From the NCBI RefSeq assembly GCF_030160635.1, contig NZ_BSOS01000073.1:62001-126000 (forward strand): 64,000 bases of DNA, given 5' to 3'. This document shows, piece by piece, positions 19,927-28,442 of this stretch; position 1 is the stretch's first letter; each line of letters starts with the position of its first letter. Both the position numbers and the translations under genes were made by a program. The notes under the pieces are model-generated. The model made no database searches, was not told where the DNA came from, and saw only the letters and a list, made by a program, of their open reading frames with translations. This DNA comes from Acidocella aquatica. Lineage in GTDB: Bacteria > Pseudomonadota > Alphaproteobacteria > Acetobacterales > Acetobacteraceae.

Positions 19927-22464
19927 CTACTGCGCCGCCGTGCGGGCAAGCGGCTCCGCCACGCTCTGCCAAGGGCACAACGGCGTTCCGGTAACGAGGA
20001 GCTCACCAAACACCGCGGCCGATACCGGACGGCTGAACAAATACCCCTGCGCCTGGCCGCAGCCGTAGGAGTTGAGAATTTCCGCCTGTCTGGGCGTCTC
20101 CACCCCTTCGGCGGTCACCACCATGCCCATGCGCTCGGCCAGGCCGATGATCGCCAGAACAATCGAGCTGTCATCCTTCTCATAGCCCAGGTCGCGGATG
20201 AAGGAGCGGTCGATCTTGATCTTGTCGAAGGGAAACCGCCGCAGATAGCTGAGCGAGGAATAGCCCGTGCCAAAATCATCGAGTGCGACCCGCACCCCCC
20301 GCCCGTGCAACTGCCATAGCGCATCCACCGTCTCGCTGTTGGTCTCCAGCATGGTGGTCTCGGTAATCTCCAGTTCCAGCCGCCCCGGCGCCAGCCCGGC
20401 CTGCGCCAGCGCACGGTCTATAATTTCGACCAGCCCGCTGTCGCGAAACTGCAGCGGCGATAGATTAACCGCAATCCCTACATGCTCCGGCCAGTTCGCC
20501 GCCTCCCGGCACGCCTGCCCCAATACCCATTCGCCGATCTGCCCGATCAACCCGGCATCCTCCGCCAGGGCAATAAAATCACCCGGCGGCAACAGCCCCC
20601 GCTCGGGGTGCTGCCAGCGCAGCAGCGCCTCCGCGCCAACAATGCGCCCATCGGCCAAATTCACCAGCGGCTGATATTCCAGGCGGAATTCGTCGCGCAA
20701 CACAGCCTGGCGCAACGCCGACTGCAAAATACGGCGGTCCTTCTGCCGCTCGTCCATCTCCACATCATACAGGCGCCATGTGCCCCGCCCCTCGGCCTTC
20801 GCCCTATACAGCGCGAGGTCGGCGTTCTTCATCAGCCCGCTCGGGTTGCGGCTGTCGCGCGGCGCCATGGTGATGCCGGCACTCATGCCGATCTGCACCA
20901 TCTGCCCGTCAAAATGATAAGGCCGCGACACCCGCTCAATAATCCGCGACGCAATCCCCCCCGCCTCCTGCGGGTCCTCGGTGACCAGGATAATGGCGAA
21001 TTCATCGCCCCCCAGCCGGGCCGCGATATCAAACTCCCGGATACAGCCGCGCAGCCGCTCGGCCACCGCCACCAGCACGCCATCGCCGGTGGCATGGCCC
21101 AGCGTGTCGTTGACGGCCTTGAAATGGTCGAGATCAAGACACAACAGCGCGAAACCCGTCTGCTGGCAATTATCGCACGCCTGATGCAATACTTCGTTGA
21201 ACAACACGCGGTTGGCCAGCTTCGTCAGGCTGTCATGGCGGGCCAAAAACGCAATCTGTTCCTGCTGGCGCCGCTGCCCGGTAATGTCCGAGCCCACGCC
21301 ATGATACCCCGAGAACCGCCCGTCCTTGTCGAGAATGGGCTTGCCGGTGAGCGACCAATAGCGCTCCTCACCGTTAATCAATACCGGCACGATCATATCG
21401 CGGAAGGGTGAATGCTCATCGATCACGCGGCACAGCCGGTCGATCGGCGAGCCAGGGCGATGATCGTAATTCATGATTTCCCCCAGCATCGCGCGCGGAA
21501 ACTGCCCGCGGAAACTCTCCACCGGGCGATGCGCCACCTGCGCCAGCCGGTGGCTCACCGGCTTCAACTCCAACCCAGCGCTGGTCTCCCACAGCCAGTC
21601 GCTCGCACTTTCCTCAAAATCGCGCAGCAGCAGCTTGATAACCTCGCCGTTCTCCTCAAGCCGGAGAGAGCTGACCGCGCGTTCATTCAGCCGGCTGTTG
21701 AGATAGAGAATGCAGAAACCCGTCAGCCCCATGAAAGCAATCAGATTAACCAGGGCAAACGGCTCAAAGGTGGTGGCGAAAACACACGCGATGCAGATGC
21801 CGAGACAGGTCGGCAGCCAATATGAAATCGCGCAGGAAATCGGCGAAACCATTACCGGCGTCGCCAGACAGCCGACAAATACGCCGTAGAGGAGGCTGAG
21901 CTGGCCCGTATCATGCTGGCGCATGAGAATAACAAACAACACGGCCCAGACAACACCCATCACGGCCAGCAACTGCGACATGCCGCGGATGTATGCCTTC
22001 GCATCTTCCCCCAGCGGCTTATCGCGCCGCAGCCAGAGACGGGCCTTCCCCATGATGATAAAATAGCACACCGCCACGGCCAAAAACATCAGCCCGCGTA
22101 ACAGCGCTCCGGGTTGCCTGAAAAAATAAATCAGCAACAGCCCGATCTGGTTCAGGCCAAGCAATGAGATCGCCAGGATGATATAGCTAAAGTCGGACGC
22201 CTGATCGAGCAGCAGCCGTTCGGACAGATCAGCGGGTACCTTCAGCCCGGCAGCCAGCCTGCCAAAGCTCTTGGTGAAGCGGCGCAACAGCCGGGAGGAC
22301 TCCTGGAGCATGCCCTCGTTGAGTGCACCCTCATTAAGTGCTCCCTCATTGGGTACCCCCTCGTTTCCCTTGGTTGCCGGCCGCAACCCATGGCCACTGA
22401 TCTTAAAAATCCAATCCTCCTGGCAAACCGGACCAACCTCAACCGGCCACTTCCATAAGCTCAA
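19927..22464 (-). CDS. Membrane GGDEF-EAL protein with PAS domain (cyclic di-GMP turnover)
   Basis: An 845-residue inner-membrane protein. About six hydrophobic segments lie between residues 90 and 260, followed by a PAS/PAC region (about 290-410, with SDWLWET and YWSLTGKPILDKDGRFSG), a GGDEF domain with intact RLGGDEFAII near 484, and an EAL domain with intact EALLRW near 612 and DDFGTGYSSL further on. Both catalytic signatures look complete, so it may make or degrade c-di-GMP. The first 50 residues are odd: a TTG start and four NEG-type repeats encoded by 15-bp DNA repeats. An internal ATG at 22311 (MLQESSRLL) is an alternative start. It diverges from the acyltransferase gene. Confidence 0.9.
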   Translation of the reverse strand: MSLWKWPVEVGPVCQEDWIFKISGHGLRPATKGNEGVPNEGALNEGALNEGMLQESSRLLRRFTKSFGRLAAGLKVPADLSERLLLDQASDFSYIILAISLLGLNQIGLLLIYFFRQPGALLRGLMFLAVAVCYFIIMGKARLWLRRDKPLGEDAKAYIRGMSQLLAVMGVVWAVLFVILMRQHDTGQLSLLYGVFVGCLATPVMVSPISCAISYWLPTCLGICIACVFATTFEPFALVNLIAFMGLTGFCILYLNSRLNERAVSSLRLEENGEVIKLLLRDFEESASDWLWETSAGLELKPVSHRLAQVAHRPVESFRGQFPRAMLGEIMNYDHRPGSPIDRLCRVIDEHSPFRDMIVPVLINGEERYWSLTGKPILDKDGRFSGYHGVGSDITGQRRQQEQIAFLARHDSLTKLANRVLFNEVLHQACDNCQQTGFALLCLDLDHFKAVNDTLGHATGDGVLVAVAERLRGCIREFDIAARLGGDEFAIILVTEDPQEAGGIASRIIERVSRPYHFDGQMVQIGMSAGITMAPRDSRNPSGLMKNADLALYRAKAEGRGTWRLYDVEMDERQKDRRILQSALRQAVLRDEFRLEYQPLVNLADGRIVGAEALLRWQHPERGLLPPGDFIALAEDAGLIGQIGEWVLGQACREAANWPEHVGIAVNLSPLQFRDSGLVEIIDRALAQAGLAPGRLELEITETTMLETNSETVDALWQLHGRGVRVALDDFGTGYSSLSYLRRFPFDKIKIDRSFIRDLGYEKDDSSIVLAIIGLAERMGMVVTAEGVETPRQAEILNSYGCGQAQGYLFSRPVSAAVFGELLVTGTPLCPWQSVAEPLARTAAQ
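22312..22370 (-). repeat. 15-bp tandem repeats at the start of the GGDEF-EAL gene
   Basis: On the minus strand the unit is close to AATGAGGGAGCACTT. There are two near-identical units flanked by two degenerate ones, encoding NEGxx pentapeptides in frame. Copy number changes would not shift the frame. Each full unit also contains ATG followed by GAGGG. Confidence 0.7.
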
Positions 22465-22862
22465 CCTAACGTAACGCCTTTCTTAACGGCCGGCCATCTT
22501 TAATTGCCCGCGTTTATTCCACGCGCCGGGTGTCCCCCCCGCGGGTCTCCTCACGCGCTCAAAAGCGCCGCCGCCCTGAATTCACGAAAATACACTGGTC
22601 AACCGTCTTCGGCCTTCTAATTCTGCAAAAAATCAAACTCCGCCCGTGCCGCAACCATCAAGCCAACAGCAGAGCGACTATAATTTAATCACAGTAAGTT
22701 ATAATGCTTTGTTAATGTATTTTTTTGCCGTGAGGGCCATTCAGGAAGACACGCCTTCAAAAAATCACACTTTTTATCCGCAAACAGACATTTTTCGCCT
22801 GCATCTTGGGGCTGAAGTGATTACTAATTCTTCTTGTTTGAGTTGCACCAAGGAGGATTTAA
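22465..22862. promoter_or_regulatory. 398-bp AT-rich divergent intergenic region before the acyltransferase
   Basis: The region separates the GGDEF-EAL gene (minus) from the N-acyl amino acid synthase-like gene (plus). From about 22660 it becomes much richer in A and T than its surroundings. Two TATAAT hexamers occur on the plus strand, at 22679-22684 and 22700-22705, neither with a good -35. An AAGGAGG ribosome site is at 22850-22856. This leaves a leader of roughly 150-180 nt. An open frame at 22646-22891 has no family resemblance and is not called a gene. Confidence 0.5.
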
Positions 22863-23597
22863 ATGAGTTCTTTACAAACTGCCACCACTAACTTCATTCG
22901 CGGAAAAGCCAGACCACAAATACAAACCTCGGGCATCACCGCCCGCATGGCCCTGGATGACCAAACCAAGGCCGACGCCTACGCCGTCCGCCACGCCAGC
23001 TATCTATCCGGCGGCTATATCGACCCGCAGCCAGGCGGGCTGTTTTCCGATGCCGACGATCTGAAGCCAAACAGCCGCTCGATCGTCATCTACCAATCAG
23101 GGCAGCCCGTCGCATCCGTCAGGCTTTGCGTGCTGGACCAAACCCCCGGCCTCGTTGGCTGGGATGAAATTCCCGCCTCCAGGATCTTCCCCGAAGCCGT
23201 GGCGGATCTGGCCGCCAACGTGCCGCACGGGCGCCCAGCCAAGCTCACTGAAATCAACCGGCTGGTGCGCCACCCTGACTACGCCACGAACTACCAGCTC
23301 GTGTTCATACTCTTCCGCTTCGTCTCCTACTGGCTGACGGAAGCCAACGCTGACATGATGCTCTCCTGCGTGCGCCGCAATCACACGCCGTTCTACAAGC
23401 GCATGCACTTTGGCTATATCGACGGCCCACGCCGCTACGCCGGCGTGAAGTTCGAAACCAACCTGATGTCCTGCCCGGAATCAGATTTCGACCGCATCAG
23501 GGAAGAAATTCCCATTGTCGGCGCCGACAAAAAAACCCTCTCCACCTACGCCGGGCTGCTGCACGGCGAAACCGTCAAAGTTTTCCTGGAGGATTAA
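22863..23597 (+). CDS. N-acyl amino acid synthase-like (FeeM / AHL-synthase superfamily) acyltransferase
   Basis: A 244-residue GNAT-fold protein. The arrangement resembles FeeM-type long-chain N-acyl amino acid synthases, relatives of LuxI: an RHASYLSGGYIDP stretch near residue 40, a D-rich turn (FSDADDLKPNS), the strand GQPVASVRLCVLD, then the acidic-Arg core TEINRLVRHPDYATNYQLVF, and a C-terminal FYKRMHFGYIDGPRRYAGV. Such enzymes transfer an acyl chain from acyl-ACP to an amino acid amine. The assignment rests on pattern recognition of the family; the amino acid and acyl chain are unknown. A strong AAGGAGG precedes the ATG. A membrane methyltransferase follows 2 nt after its stop. Confidence 0.72.
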   Translation: MSSLQTATTNFIRGKARPQIQTSGITARMALDDQTKADAYAVRHASYLSGGYIDPQPGGLFSDADDLKPNSRSIVIYQSGQPVASVRLCVLDQTPGLVGWDEIPASRIFPEAVADLAANVPHGRPAKLTEINRLVRHPDYATNYQLVFILFRFVSYWLTEANADMMLSCVRRNHTPFYKRMHFGYIDGPRRYAGVKFETNLMSCPESDFDRIREEIPIVGADKKTLSTYAGLLHGETVKVFLED

Positions 23598-23599
23598 TC

Positions 23600-24160
23600 A
23601 TGCATATTTTATTCACCGCCATCACCGGCCTCGCCGGCCTCACCTGCTTTGCCGCCTTTTCCTGGGCCGTAAAAAAACACTTCCGCCAGACCGGCGCCAT
23701 GCCGCTTGGCATGAAAGTGACCAGCGGCCTCAGCCTGCTCGGTTTCGCCTGGTTCGCCTGGCACCTCACCTCGGGCGTCTCACAGGCCTGGCCCCTGGTC
23801 CTGGCCTTGTTCGCCGCCTCCTACAGCGTCTTCACCTGGGCCATCCGCGCCACCCGGCGCACGCCGCCCACCCTGGCGTTCGACACCGACCAGCCCAGTT
23901 TCCTGCTCCACCATGGCCCCTACCAGTATGTTCGCCACCCCTTCTACCTGGCGTATCTGCTGTTCTGGTTCGCAACCGCCCTGGCCGCCCAAACCATGCT
24001 TGCCTGGGCCGCTCCCGCCATCATGGCGGCACTCTATTTTGACGCCGCAACGCGCGAGGAGCGTAAATTCGCGATGTCAGGCCTCAGCAGCGCCTACGCC
24101 GCCTACCGCGCCCAGGCCGGAATGTTCCTGCCCCGGCCATCAACCTTACTTGCCGGCTAA
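23600..24160 (+). CDS. Isoprenylcysteine carboxyl methyltransferase-like (ICMT/PEMT) membrane protein
   Basis: A 186-residue protein with four to five membrane segments. The C-terminal half carries GPYQYVRHPFYLAYLLFW, the RHPxY signature of the ICMT/PEMT/NnrU-like superfamily that binds S-adenosylmethionine at the membrane face, and ends with REERKFAMSGLSSAYAAYRA, matching the family's conserved E-x-x-F...Y-x-x-Y tail. Such enzymes methylate carboxyl, amine or other groups on lipids. It starts 2 nt after the acyltransferase stop and is certainly co-transcribed, so a lipid-type product of that enzyme is a reasonable substrate guess, but only a guess. Confidence 0.78.
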   Translation: MHILFTAITGLAGLTCFAAFSWAVKKHFRQTGAMPLGMKVTSGLSLLGFAWFAWHLTSGVSQAWPLVLALFAASYSVFTWAIRATRRTPPTLAFDTDQPSFLLHHGPYQYVRHPFYLAYLLFWFATALAAQTMLAWAAPAIMAALYFDAATREERKFAMSGLSSAYAAYRAQAGMFLPRPSTLLAG

Positions 24161-24166
24161 CTGTGA

Positions 24167-24190
24167 AGGGGCGGGATTTAACCCGCCCCT
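24167..24190. terminator. Hairpin between convergent operons
   Basis: A 9-bp stem (AGGGGCGGG with CCCGCCCCT, loop ATTTAA) sits 6 nt after the methyltransferase stop and 1 nt before the glcF stop. There is no T tract on either side, so it may act as a Rho-dependent boundary or 3' stabilising hairpin shared by both convergent units. Confidence 0.5.
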
Positions 24191-24191
24191 C

Positions 24192-25481
24192 TCACCTCAA
24201 CGCTTGCGGCTTCTCGCCGCCCGCCATCCAGTCAAGCAGCTCCACCACATGCACCGTGGGCACACCATCGCCCGCGAGTTGCGTCAGGCAGCCGATATTC
24301 CCCGCCGCGATCACATCCGGCCCCAAAGCCCGCAACGTATCCAGCTTGCGCCGCCGCAGCGCCGACGCGATCTCCGGCTGCATGAGATTATAAGTTCCCG
24401 CAGAGCCGCAGCATAGATGCGCGTCTTTCGGCTCCACCACCTTAAATCCCGCCTTGCGCAGCAATGTTTTAGGCTGCGCCGTAACCTGCTGCCCATGCTG
24501 CAGCGAACACGCGGCATGATACGCCACGCTCAATCCCGGCGCCGCGCGCACCGGCTCATAAAACTTCATCAGAAATTCAGAAATATCCTGCGTGAGGCTA
24601 GAAATTTTTGCCGCACCGGCGGCACAATCCTCATGACGCAGCAAAAACCCATAATCCTTCACCACCGTGCCGCAACCTGAAGTGTTCACCAGCACGGCAT
24701 CCAGCCCCTCGCCCTCAACCTGCGCCATCCACGCCGCCACATTCGCCCGCGCGGCCGCCAGCGCCGCCTCATGCCGGCCCATGTGATGCACCAGCGCGCC
24801 GCAACAACCCGCCTCTGGCGGAATCACCACCTCAACCCCCAGCCGGTTGAGCAGCGCAATGCTCGCCGCGTTAATCGAAGGCGCCAACACCTGCTGCGCG
24901 CACCCCGCCAGCAACGCCACCCGCGCCCGGCGCGCGCCCACCGCCTGATACACACGCCCCAACGGCGCCGCGCGCGGCACCGCCCCTGGCGCCAGCCGTA
25001 ACATCGCCCGCAACCGCTTGGCCAACATGCCATGCCCCGGCAATAAAAATCCCAACCCGCGCGCCGGCCGCGCCAGCAACAACGCCGCCCGCAACCGCGC
25101 CGGATGCGGCAGCACCCAGGCCAGCCCGGCGCGCATCAACCTGTCCGCTAACGGCCTGTTAAACGTCTTTTCCACATGCACGCGCGCATGGTCCACCAGA
25201 TGCATATAATCCACGCCAGAAGGACACGTCGTCACGCAGGAAAGACAGGAGAGGCAGCGGTCAATATGCAACGCCTCCTCCGCTCCGGCATCGCGCCCGC
25301 TCTCCAGCATGTCCTTAATCAGATAAATCCGCCCACGCGGTGAATCCAGCTCATCACCCAGCGTCACGAACGTCGGGCAGGTCGCGGTACACATGCCGCA
25401 ATGCACACAGCGCCGCAAAATCTCATTCGCCACCGCAATTTCGGGGTCAGCAAGCTGCGCCGGAGTAAAATTCGTTTGCAT
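24192..25481 (-). CDS. glcF: Glycolate oxidase iron-sulfur subunit
   Basis: A 429-residue subunit that passes electrons from GlcD/GlcE to the membrane quinone pool during glycolate oxidation to glyoxylate. Two 4Fe-4S motifs lie near the N-terminus, CVHCGMCTATCPTF and CLSCLSCVTTCPSGV, followed by two Cys-rich CCG domains (AGCCGALVHHMG and HLCCGSAGTYNL). Length is normal. ATG at 25481 is chosen: it lies 2 nt after the glcE stop. Order on the minus strand is glcD-glcE-glcF. Confidence 0.94.
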   Translation of the reverse strand: MQTNFTPAQLADPEIAVANEILRRCVHCGMCTATCPTFVTLGDELDSPRGRIYLIKDMLESGRDAGAEEALHIDRCLSCLSCVTTCPSGVDYMHLVDHARVHVEKTFNRPLADRLMRAGLAWVLPHPARLRAALLLARPARGLGFLLPGHGMLAKRLRAMLRLAPGAVPRAAPLGRVYQAVGARRARVALLAGCAQQVLAPSINAASIALLNRLGVEVVIPPEAGCCGALVHHMGRHEAALAAARANVAAWMAQVEGEGLDAVLVNTSGCGTVVKDYGFLLRHEDCAAGAAKISSLTQDISEFLMKFYEPVRAAPGLSVAYHAACSLQHGQQVTAQPKTLLRKAGFKVVEPKDAHLCCGSAGTYNLMQPEIASALRRRKLDTLRALGPDVIAAGNIGCLTQLAGDGVPTVHVVELLDWMAGGEKPQALR

Positions 25482-25483
25482 GT

Positions 25484-26638
25484 CTAAGCCGCCCACATCT
25501 TCAGCGGATTAAAAATCCCCCGCGGATCAAACTTCGCCACCACCTGCCGCCGCAACGCCGCCAGCGCGGGCGCCTCGGGCGGCATCACCTCCACCACCGC
25601 GCGCAACGCCTCCGGCCCGCGCATCAACCACCATACACCGCCCCCGGTCCGCGCCGCGGCACACACCGCCTCATGCGCCTCATGCGTCGCCGGTCCGCTG
25701 AGCCAGACCAGCCCGCCGCCCCAATCCAAAAACCCGGTCACCCCGGCAAACGCCACATCGCGCAACACCCCCGGCCCGGCCGAGGGCCGCACCGAGACCC
25801 GCCACATCGCCTCACCCGGCGGCAGCGCTTCGCAATCGCGTATGCTCAGCCACAGGGCCTTGCTCTCACCGCTCCCCAAAATCTCCGCCCCGGCAAATTG
25901 CCCCGCCAGCCTCCCGCAGCGATACGCCACCGATTCAGCAAAATCCTCGACCCGCAAATAAACCTCCCGGCTCCCCGGCAAATACGCCGCCCCCGAGACC
26001 GAAAACGGCGACCCCAGCCCGGCCGACATCACCGCCACCGCCGCCTGCGCATCCGCAACCCGCACCACAATCGTGCCCACCGCCCCGGCCACCGGCAATA
26101 CCTTGAATGTCACCTCCGTAATCACCGCCAGGGTGCCAAAACTCCCAGTCAGCAGCTTCGTCAAATCCAACCCGGTGACATTTTTCAGCACCCGCCCGCC
26201 AAAATTCAGAATCTCACCGCTACCGTTCACCGCGCGCAGCCCCAGCACATGGTCGCGCATCGCCCCGCCGCTAATGCGCCGCGGCCCGGAAACATTGGCC
26301 GCCACCACGCCGCCAATCGTCTGCGCCTCACCAAATAAATGCGACGGCTCGGCAATCATCTGCTGCCCATGTGCCGCCAGCGCCGCCTCGATCTCCGCCA
26401 GCGCGGTCCCCGCCCGCGCGCGCATCACCAACTCGCTTGGCGAATACAGCGTAATTCCGCTCATCCCCGCCGTGCTCAACACCGCCGCCGCCCGCCCCGG
26501 CCGCAGCATCCCCGCCTTGGTTCCATTCCCCTGCACCAGCATCGGCGCAGATGCATCGCGCACCACCCCGGCCAGCTCCGCCTCATCGCGCGGCACAATC
26601 ACGCCCCCCGGCAACGCCGCATCAACCCGCGCGCTCAC
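25484..26638 (-). CDS. glcE: Glycolate oxidase FAD-binding subunit
   Basis: A 384-residue FAD-linked subunit of the GlcDEF complex. The PCMH-type FAD domain contains VQGNGTKAG near the N-terminus, then GGVVAANVSGPRR and LTGSFGTLAVITEVTFKV. It is shorter than GlcD, as usual. The frame is open further upstream, but the GTG at 26638 is preferred because it overlaps the glcD stop as GTGA and places MSARVDAALPGG just before the FAD domain. Confidence 0.92.
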   Translation of the reverse strand: MSARVDAALPGGVIVPRDEAELAGVVRDASAPMLVQGNGTKAGMLRPGRAAAVLSTAGMSGITLYSPSELVMRARAGTALAEIEAALAAHGQQMIAEPSHLFGEAQTIGGVVAANVSGPRRISGGAMRDHVLGLRAVNGSGEILNFGGRVLKNVTGLDLTKLLTGSFGTLAVITEVTFKVLPVAGAVGTIVVRVADAQAAVAVMSAGLGSPFSVSGAAYLPGSREVYLRVEDFAESVAYRCGRLAGQFAGAEILGSGESKALWLSIRDCEALPPGEAMWRVSVRPSAGPGVLRDVAFAGVTGFLDWGGGLVWLSGPATHEAHEAVCAAARTGGGVWWLMRGPEALRAVVEVMPPEAPALAALRRQVVAKFDPRGIFNPLKMWAA

Positions 26639-28056
26639 AACGGAAACACCTTCGCCGGATTCAACAACCATTGCGGATCAAAAACATCCTTCATCGCCCG
26701 CATCTGCGTAAGCTCGCTCTCGGAGAACTGCACCCGCATCAGCTCGCGCTTCTCCACCCCCACGCCATGCTCGCCGGTCAAACATCCCCCCGCCTCGACA
26801 CACAACGTCAAAATCTCCGCGCCAAACCGTTCCGCTTTCGCAAAGCTCGCCGGATCATTCGCATCATACATGATCAGCGGATGCAAATTCCCATCCCCGG
26901 CATGGAAAATATTCGCCACCCGCAGATCATATGCCGCGCTCATCTCCTCAATCCGCCGCAGCACCTCGCCCAGCCGGCTGGTCGGTATCACCCCATCCAT
27001 GCACAGATAATCCGGCGAAATCCGCCCCACCGCGCCAAACGCCCCCTTGCGTCCCTTCCAGATCGCCGCCGACTCCGCCTCCGTCTGCGCCACCCGCATC
27101 GAAACCGGCGCAAACCGCTCGCAAATCTCCCGCAGCCGGCCCAGCATATCCGCCTGCTCGTCCTGCGATCCCTCAACCTCGATTATCAGCAGCGCCTGCG
27201 CATCCAGCGGATACCCCGCATGGGCAAAAGCCTCGCACGCATGAATCGCCGGCTTATCCATGAACTCCAGCGCCACCGGAATAATGCCCGAGGCAATAAT
27301 CGCCGCCACGCACTCCCCAGCCACCTCGTTGCTCGCGAATCCGGCCAGCATCGCCCGCGCTCCCTCCGGCGCATGCAGAATCCGCACCGTCACCTCGGTC
27401 AGAATCCCCAACTGCCCTTCCGAGCCGGTTATCAGCCCCAGCCAGTCATACCCCGCCGCGTCGCAATGCGCCCCGCCGATCTCCAGCACCTCGCCCGCCA
27501 CCGTCACCAGCCGCAGCCCCAGCAGGTTATTCGCCGTCACCCCATATTTCAGGCAATGCGCGCCGCCGGAATTCATCCCCACATTGCCGCCGATCATGCA
27601 GGCAAGCTGGCTCGATGGATCGGGCGCATAAAAATACCCGGCATCCGCCACCGCCTGCGTAATGCCGATATTCGTCACCCCCGGCTGCACCACCGCATAG
27701 CGGTCCGCGTAGTTGATCTCGAGTATCCGGTTCATCCGCATCAGCCCGACCACCACGGAGTCGGCCAGCGGCAGCGCCCCGCCGCAGAGCGACGTTCCCG
27801 CCCCGCGCGGGATCACCCTCACCCCCCCGGCCGCGCAAAACTTCAGGACATCAACAACCTGCGCCTCATCCTCGGGCAGTACCACCGCCAGCGGCACCTG
27901 CCGGTAGGCGGTCAGCGCATCCGTCTCATAAGGCTTCAGCTCCACCGCCTGCGCAATCACCGCCCGCTCGGGCAAAATCCGCCGCAGCCCAGCGATAATC
28001 TCACTTCGCCGCGCCATAACCTCCGGTTTTGGGTCCAATTGTTTCATGGCCCGCAT
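26635..28056 (-). CDS. glcD: Glycolate oxidase subunit GlcD
   Basis: A 473-residue FAD-linked oxidase. Landmarks run in the expected order: IPRGAGTSLCGGALP, APDPSSQLACMIGGNVGMN with GGAHCLKYG, the ITGSEGQLGILTEVTV strand, VGRISPDYLCMDGVIP, VANIFHAGDGNLHPL and the C-terminal GEHGVGVEKRELM. These match E. coli GlcD closely along the whole length, and the adjacent glcE and glcF make D-lactate dehydrogenase unlikely. Start could be the ATG at 28056 or at 28047. The operon has no adjacent GlcC regulator. Confidence 0.94.
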   Translation of the reverse strand: MRAMKQLDPKPEVMARRSEIIAGLRRILPERAVIAQAVELKPYETDALTAYRQVPLAVVLPEDEAQVVDVLKFCAAGGVRVIPRGAGTSLCGGALPLADSVVVGLMRMNRILEINYADRYAVVQPGVTNIGITQAVADAGYFYAPDPSSQLACMIGGNVGMNSGGAHCLKYGVTANNLLGLRLVTVAGEVLEIGGAHCDAAGYDWLGLITGSEGQLGILTEVTVRILHAPEGARAMLAGFASNEVAGECVAAIIASGIIPVALEFMDKPAIHACEAFAHAGYPLDAQALLIIEVEGSQDEQADMLGRLREICERFAPVSMRVAQTEAESAAIWKGRKGAFGAVGRISPDYLCMDGVIPTSRLGEVLRRIEEMSAAYDLRVANIFHAGDGNLHPLIMYDANDPASFAKAERFGAEILTLCVEAGGCLTGEHGVGVEKRELMRVQFSESELTQMRAMKDVFDPQWLLNPAKVFPL

Positions 28057-28078
28057 ACTGCGCCACCCGCGAACGCCA

Positions 28079-28111
28079 CGCAAAACAAAACCCGGCCAAA
28101 GGGCCGGGTTT
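28079..28111 (-). terminator. Rho-independent terminator after rpmJ
   Basis: Stem of 10 bp (28088-28097 with 28102-28111), 4-nt loop, then TTTTGTTTT on the minus strand. It lies 29 nt after the rpmJ stop and about 25 nt before the glcD start, so rpmJ and glcDEF should be separate transcription units; any glc promoter has to lie in or around this short gap. Confidence 0.85.
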
Positions 28112-28139
28112 GTTCAGGTGCCAAGAATGCGCCGCCGTG

Positions 28140-28265
28140 TCAGCCCTGACGGGCTTTCATGCGCGGATTCTTCTTGTTGATCACGTACACCCGGCCACGG
28201 CGGCGGACCACGCGGCAGTTCTTGTCGCGGATCTTCGCGGATTTCAAGGAGTTACGGATCTTCAT
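28140..28265 (-). CDS. rpmJ: 50S ribosomal protein L36
   Basis: A 41-residue basic protein, [18 protein letters not shown] followed by [17 protein letters not shown] and MKARQG, the alphaproteobacterial long form. It has a single Cys (residue 17), so it is the zinc-free type rather than the four-ligand C+ form. The ATG at 28265 starts exactly at the conserved MKIRNSLK. A terminator follows downstream. It is a stand-alone gene here, not in the spc operon, which is normal for this form. Confidence 0.96.
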   Translation of the reverse strand: MKIRNSLKSAKIRDKNCRVVRRRGRVYVINKKNPRMKARQG

Positions 28266-28442
28266 AAGAGGCTCTCGGGTTAAAGTGTTCAATCGGTGGC
28301 GCGGTATGCCGCCCCTGCCCCGCCCTGTCAACCCGTATGCCTACTTACACTGTCACCAAACGGTCATTGGCCTTGGCCTCCGATCCTCTGTTGATAGCCT
28401 GTTACAGCCGCTAAAGCCATCGAGTCGCCTGGAGCCCTGGAT

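Noticed and set aside
22646-22891. 82-codon open frame in the leader of the acyltransferase gene
   Set aside because: No ribosome site and no recognisable domain; it overlaps the start of the acyltransferase in another frame.
26551-28149. 532-codon open frame antisense to glcD/glcE
   Set aside because: Arg/His/Pro-rich translation with no motifs; glcD is conserved along its whole length.
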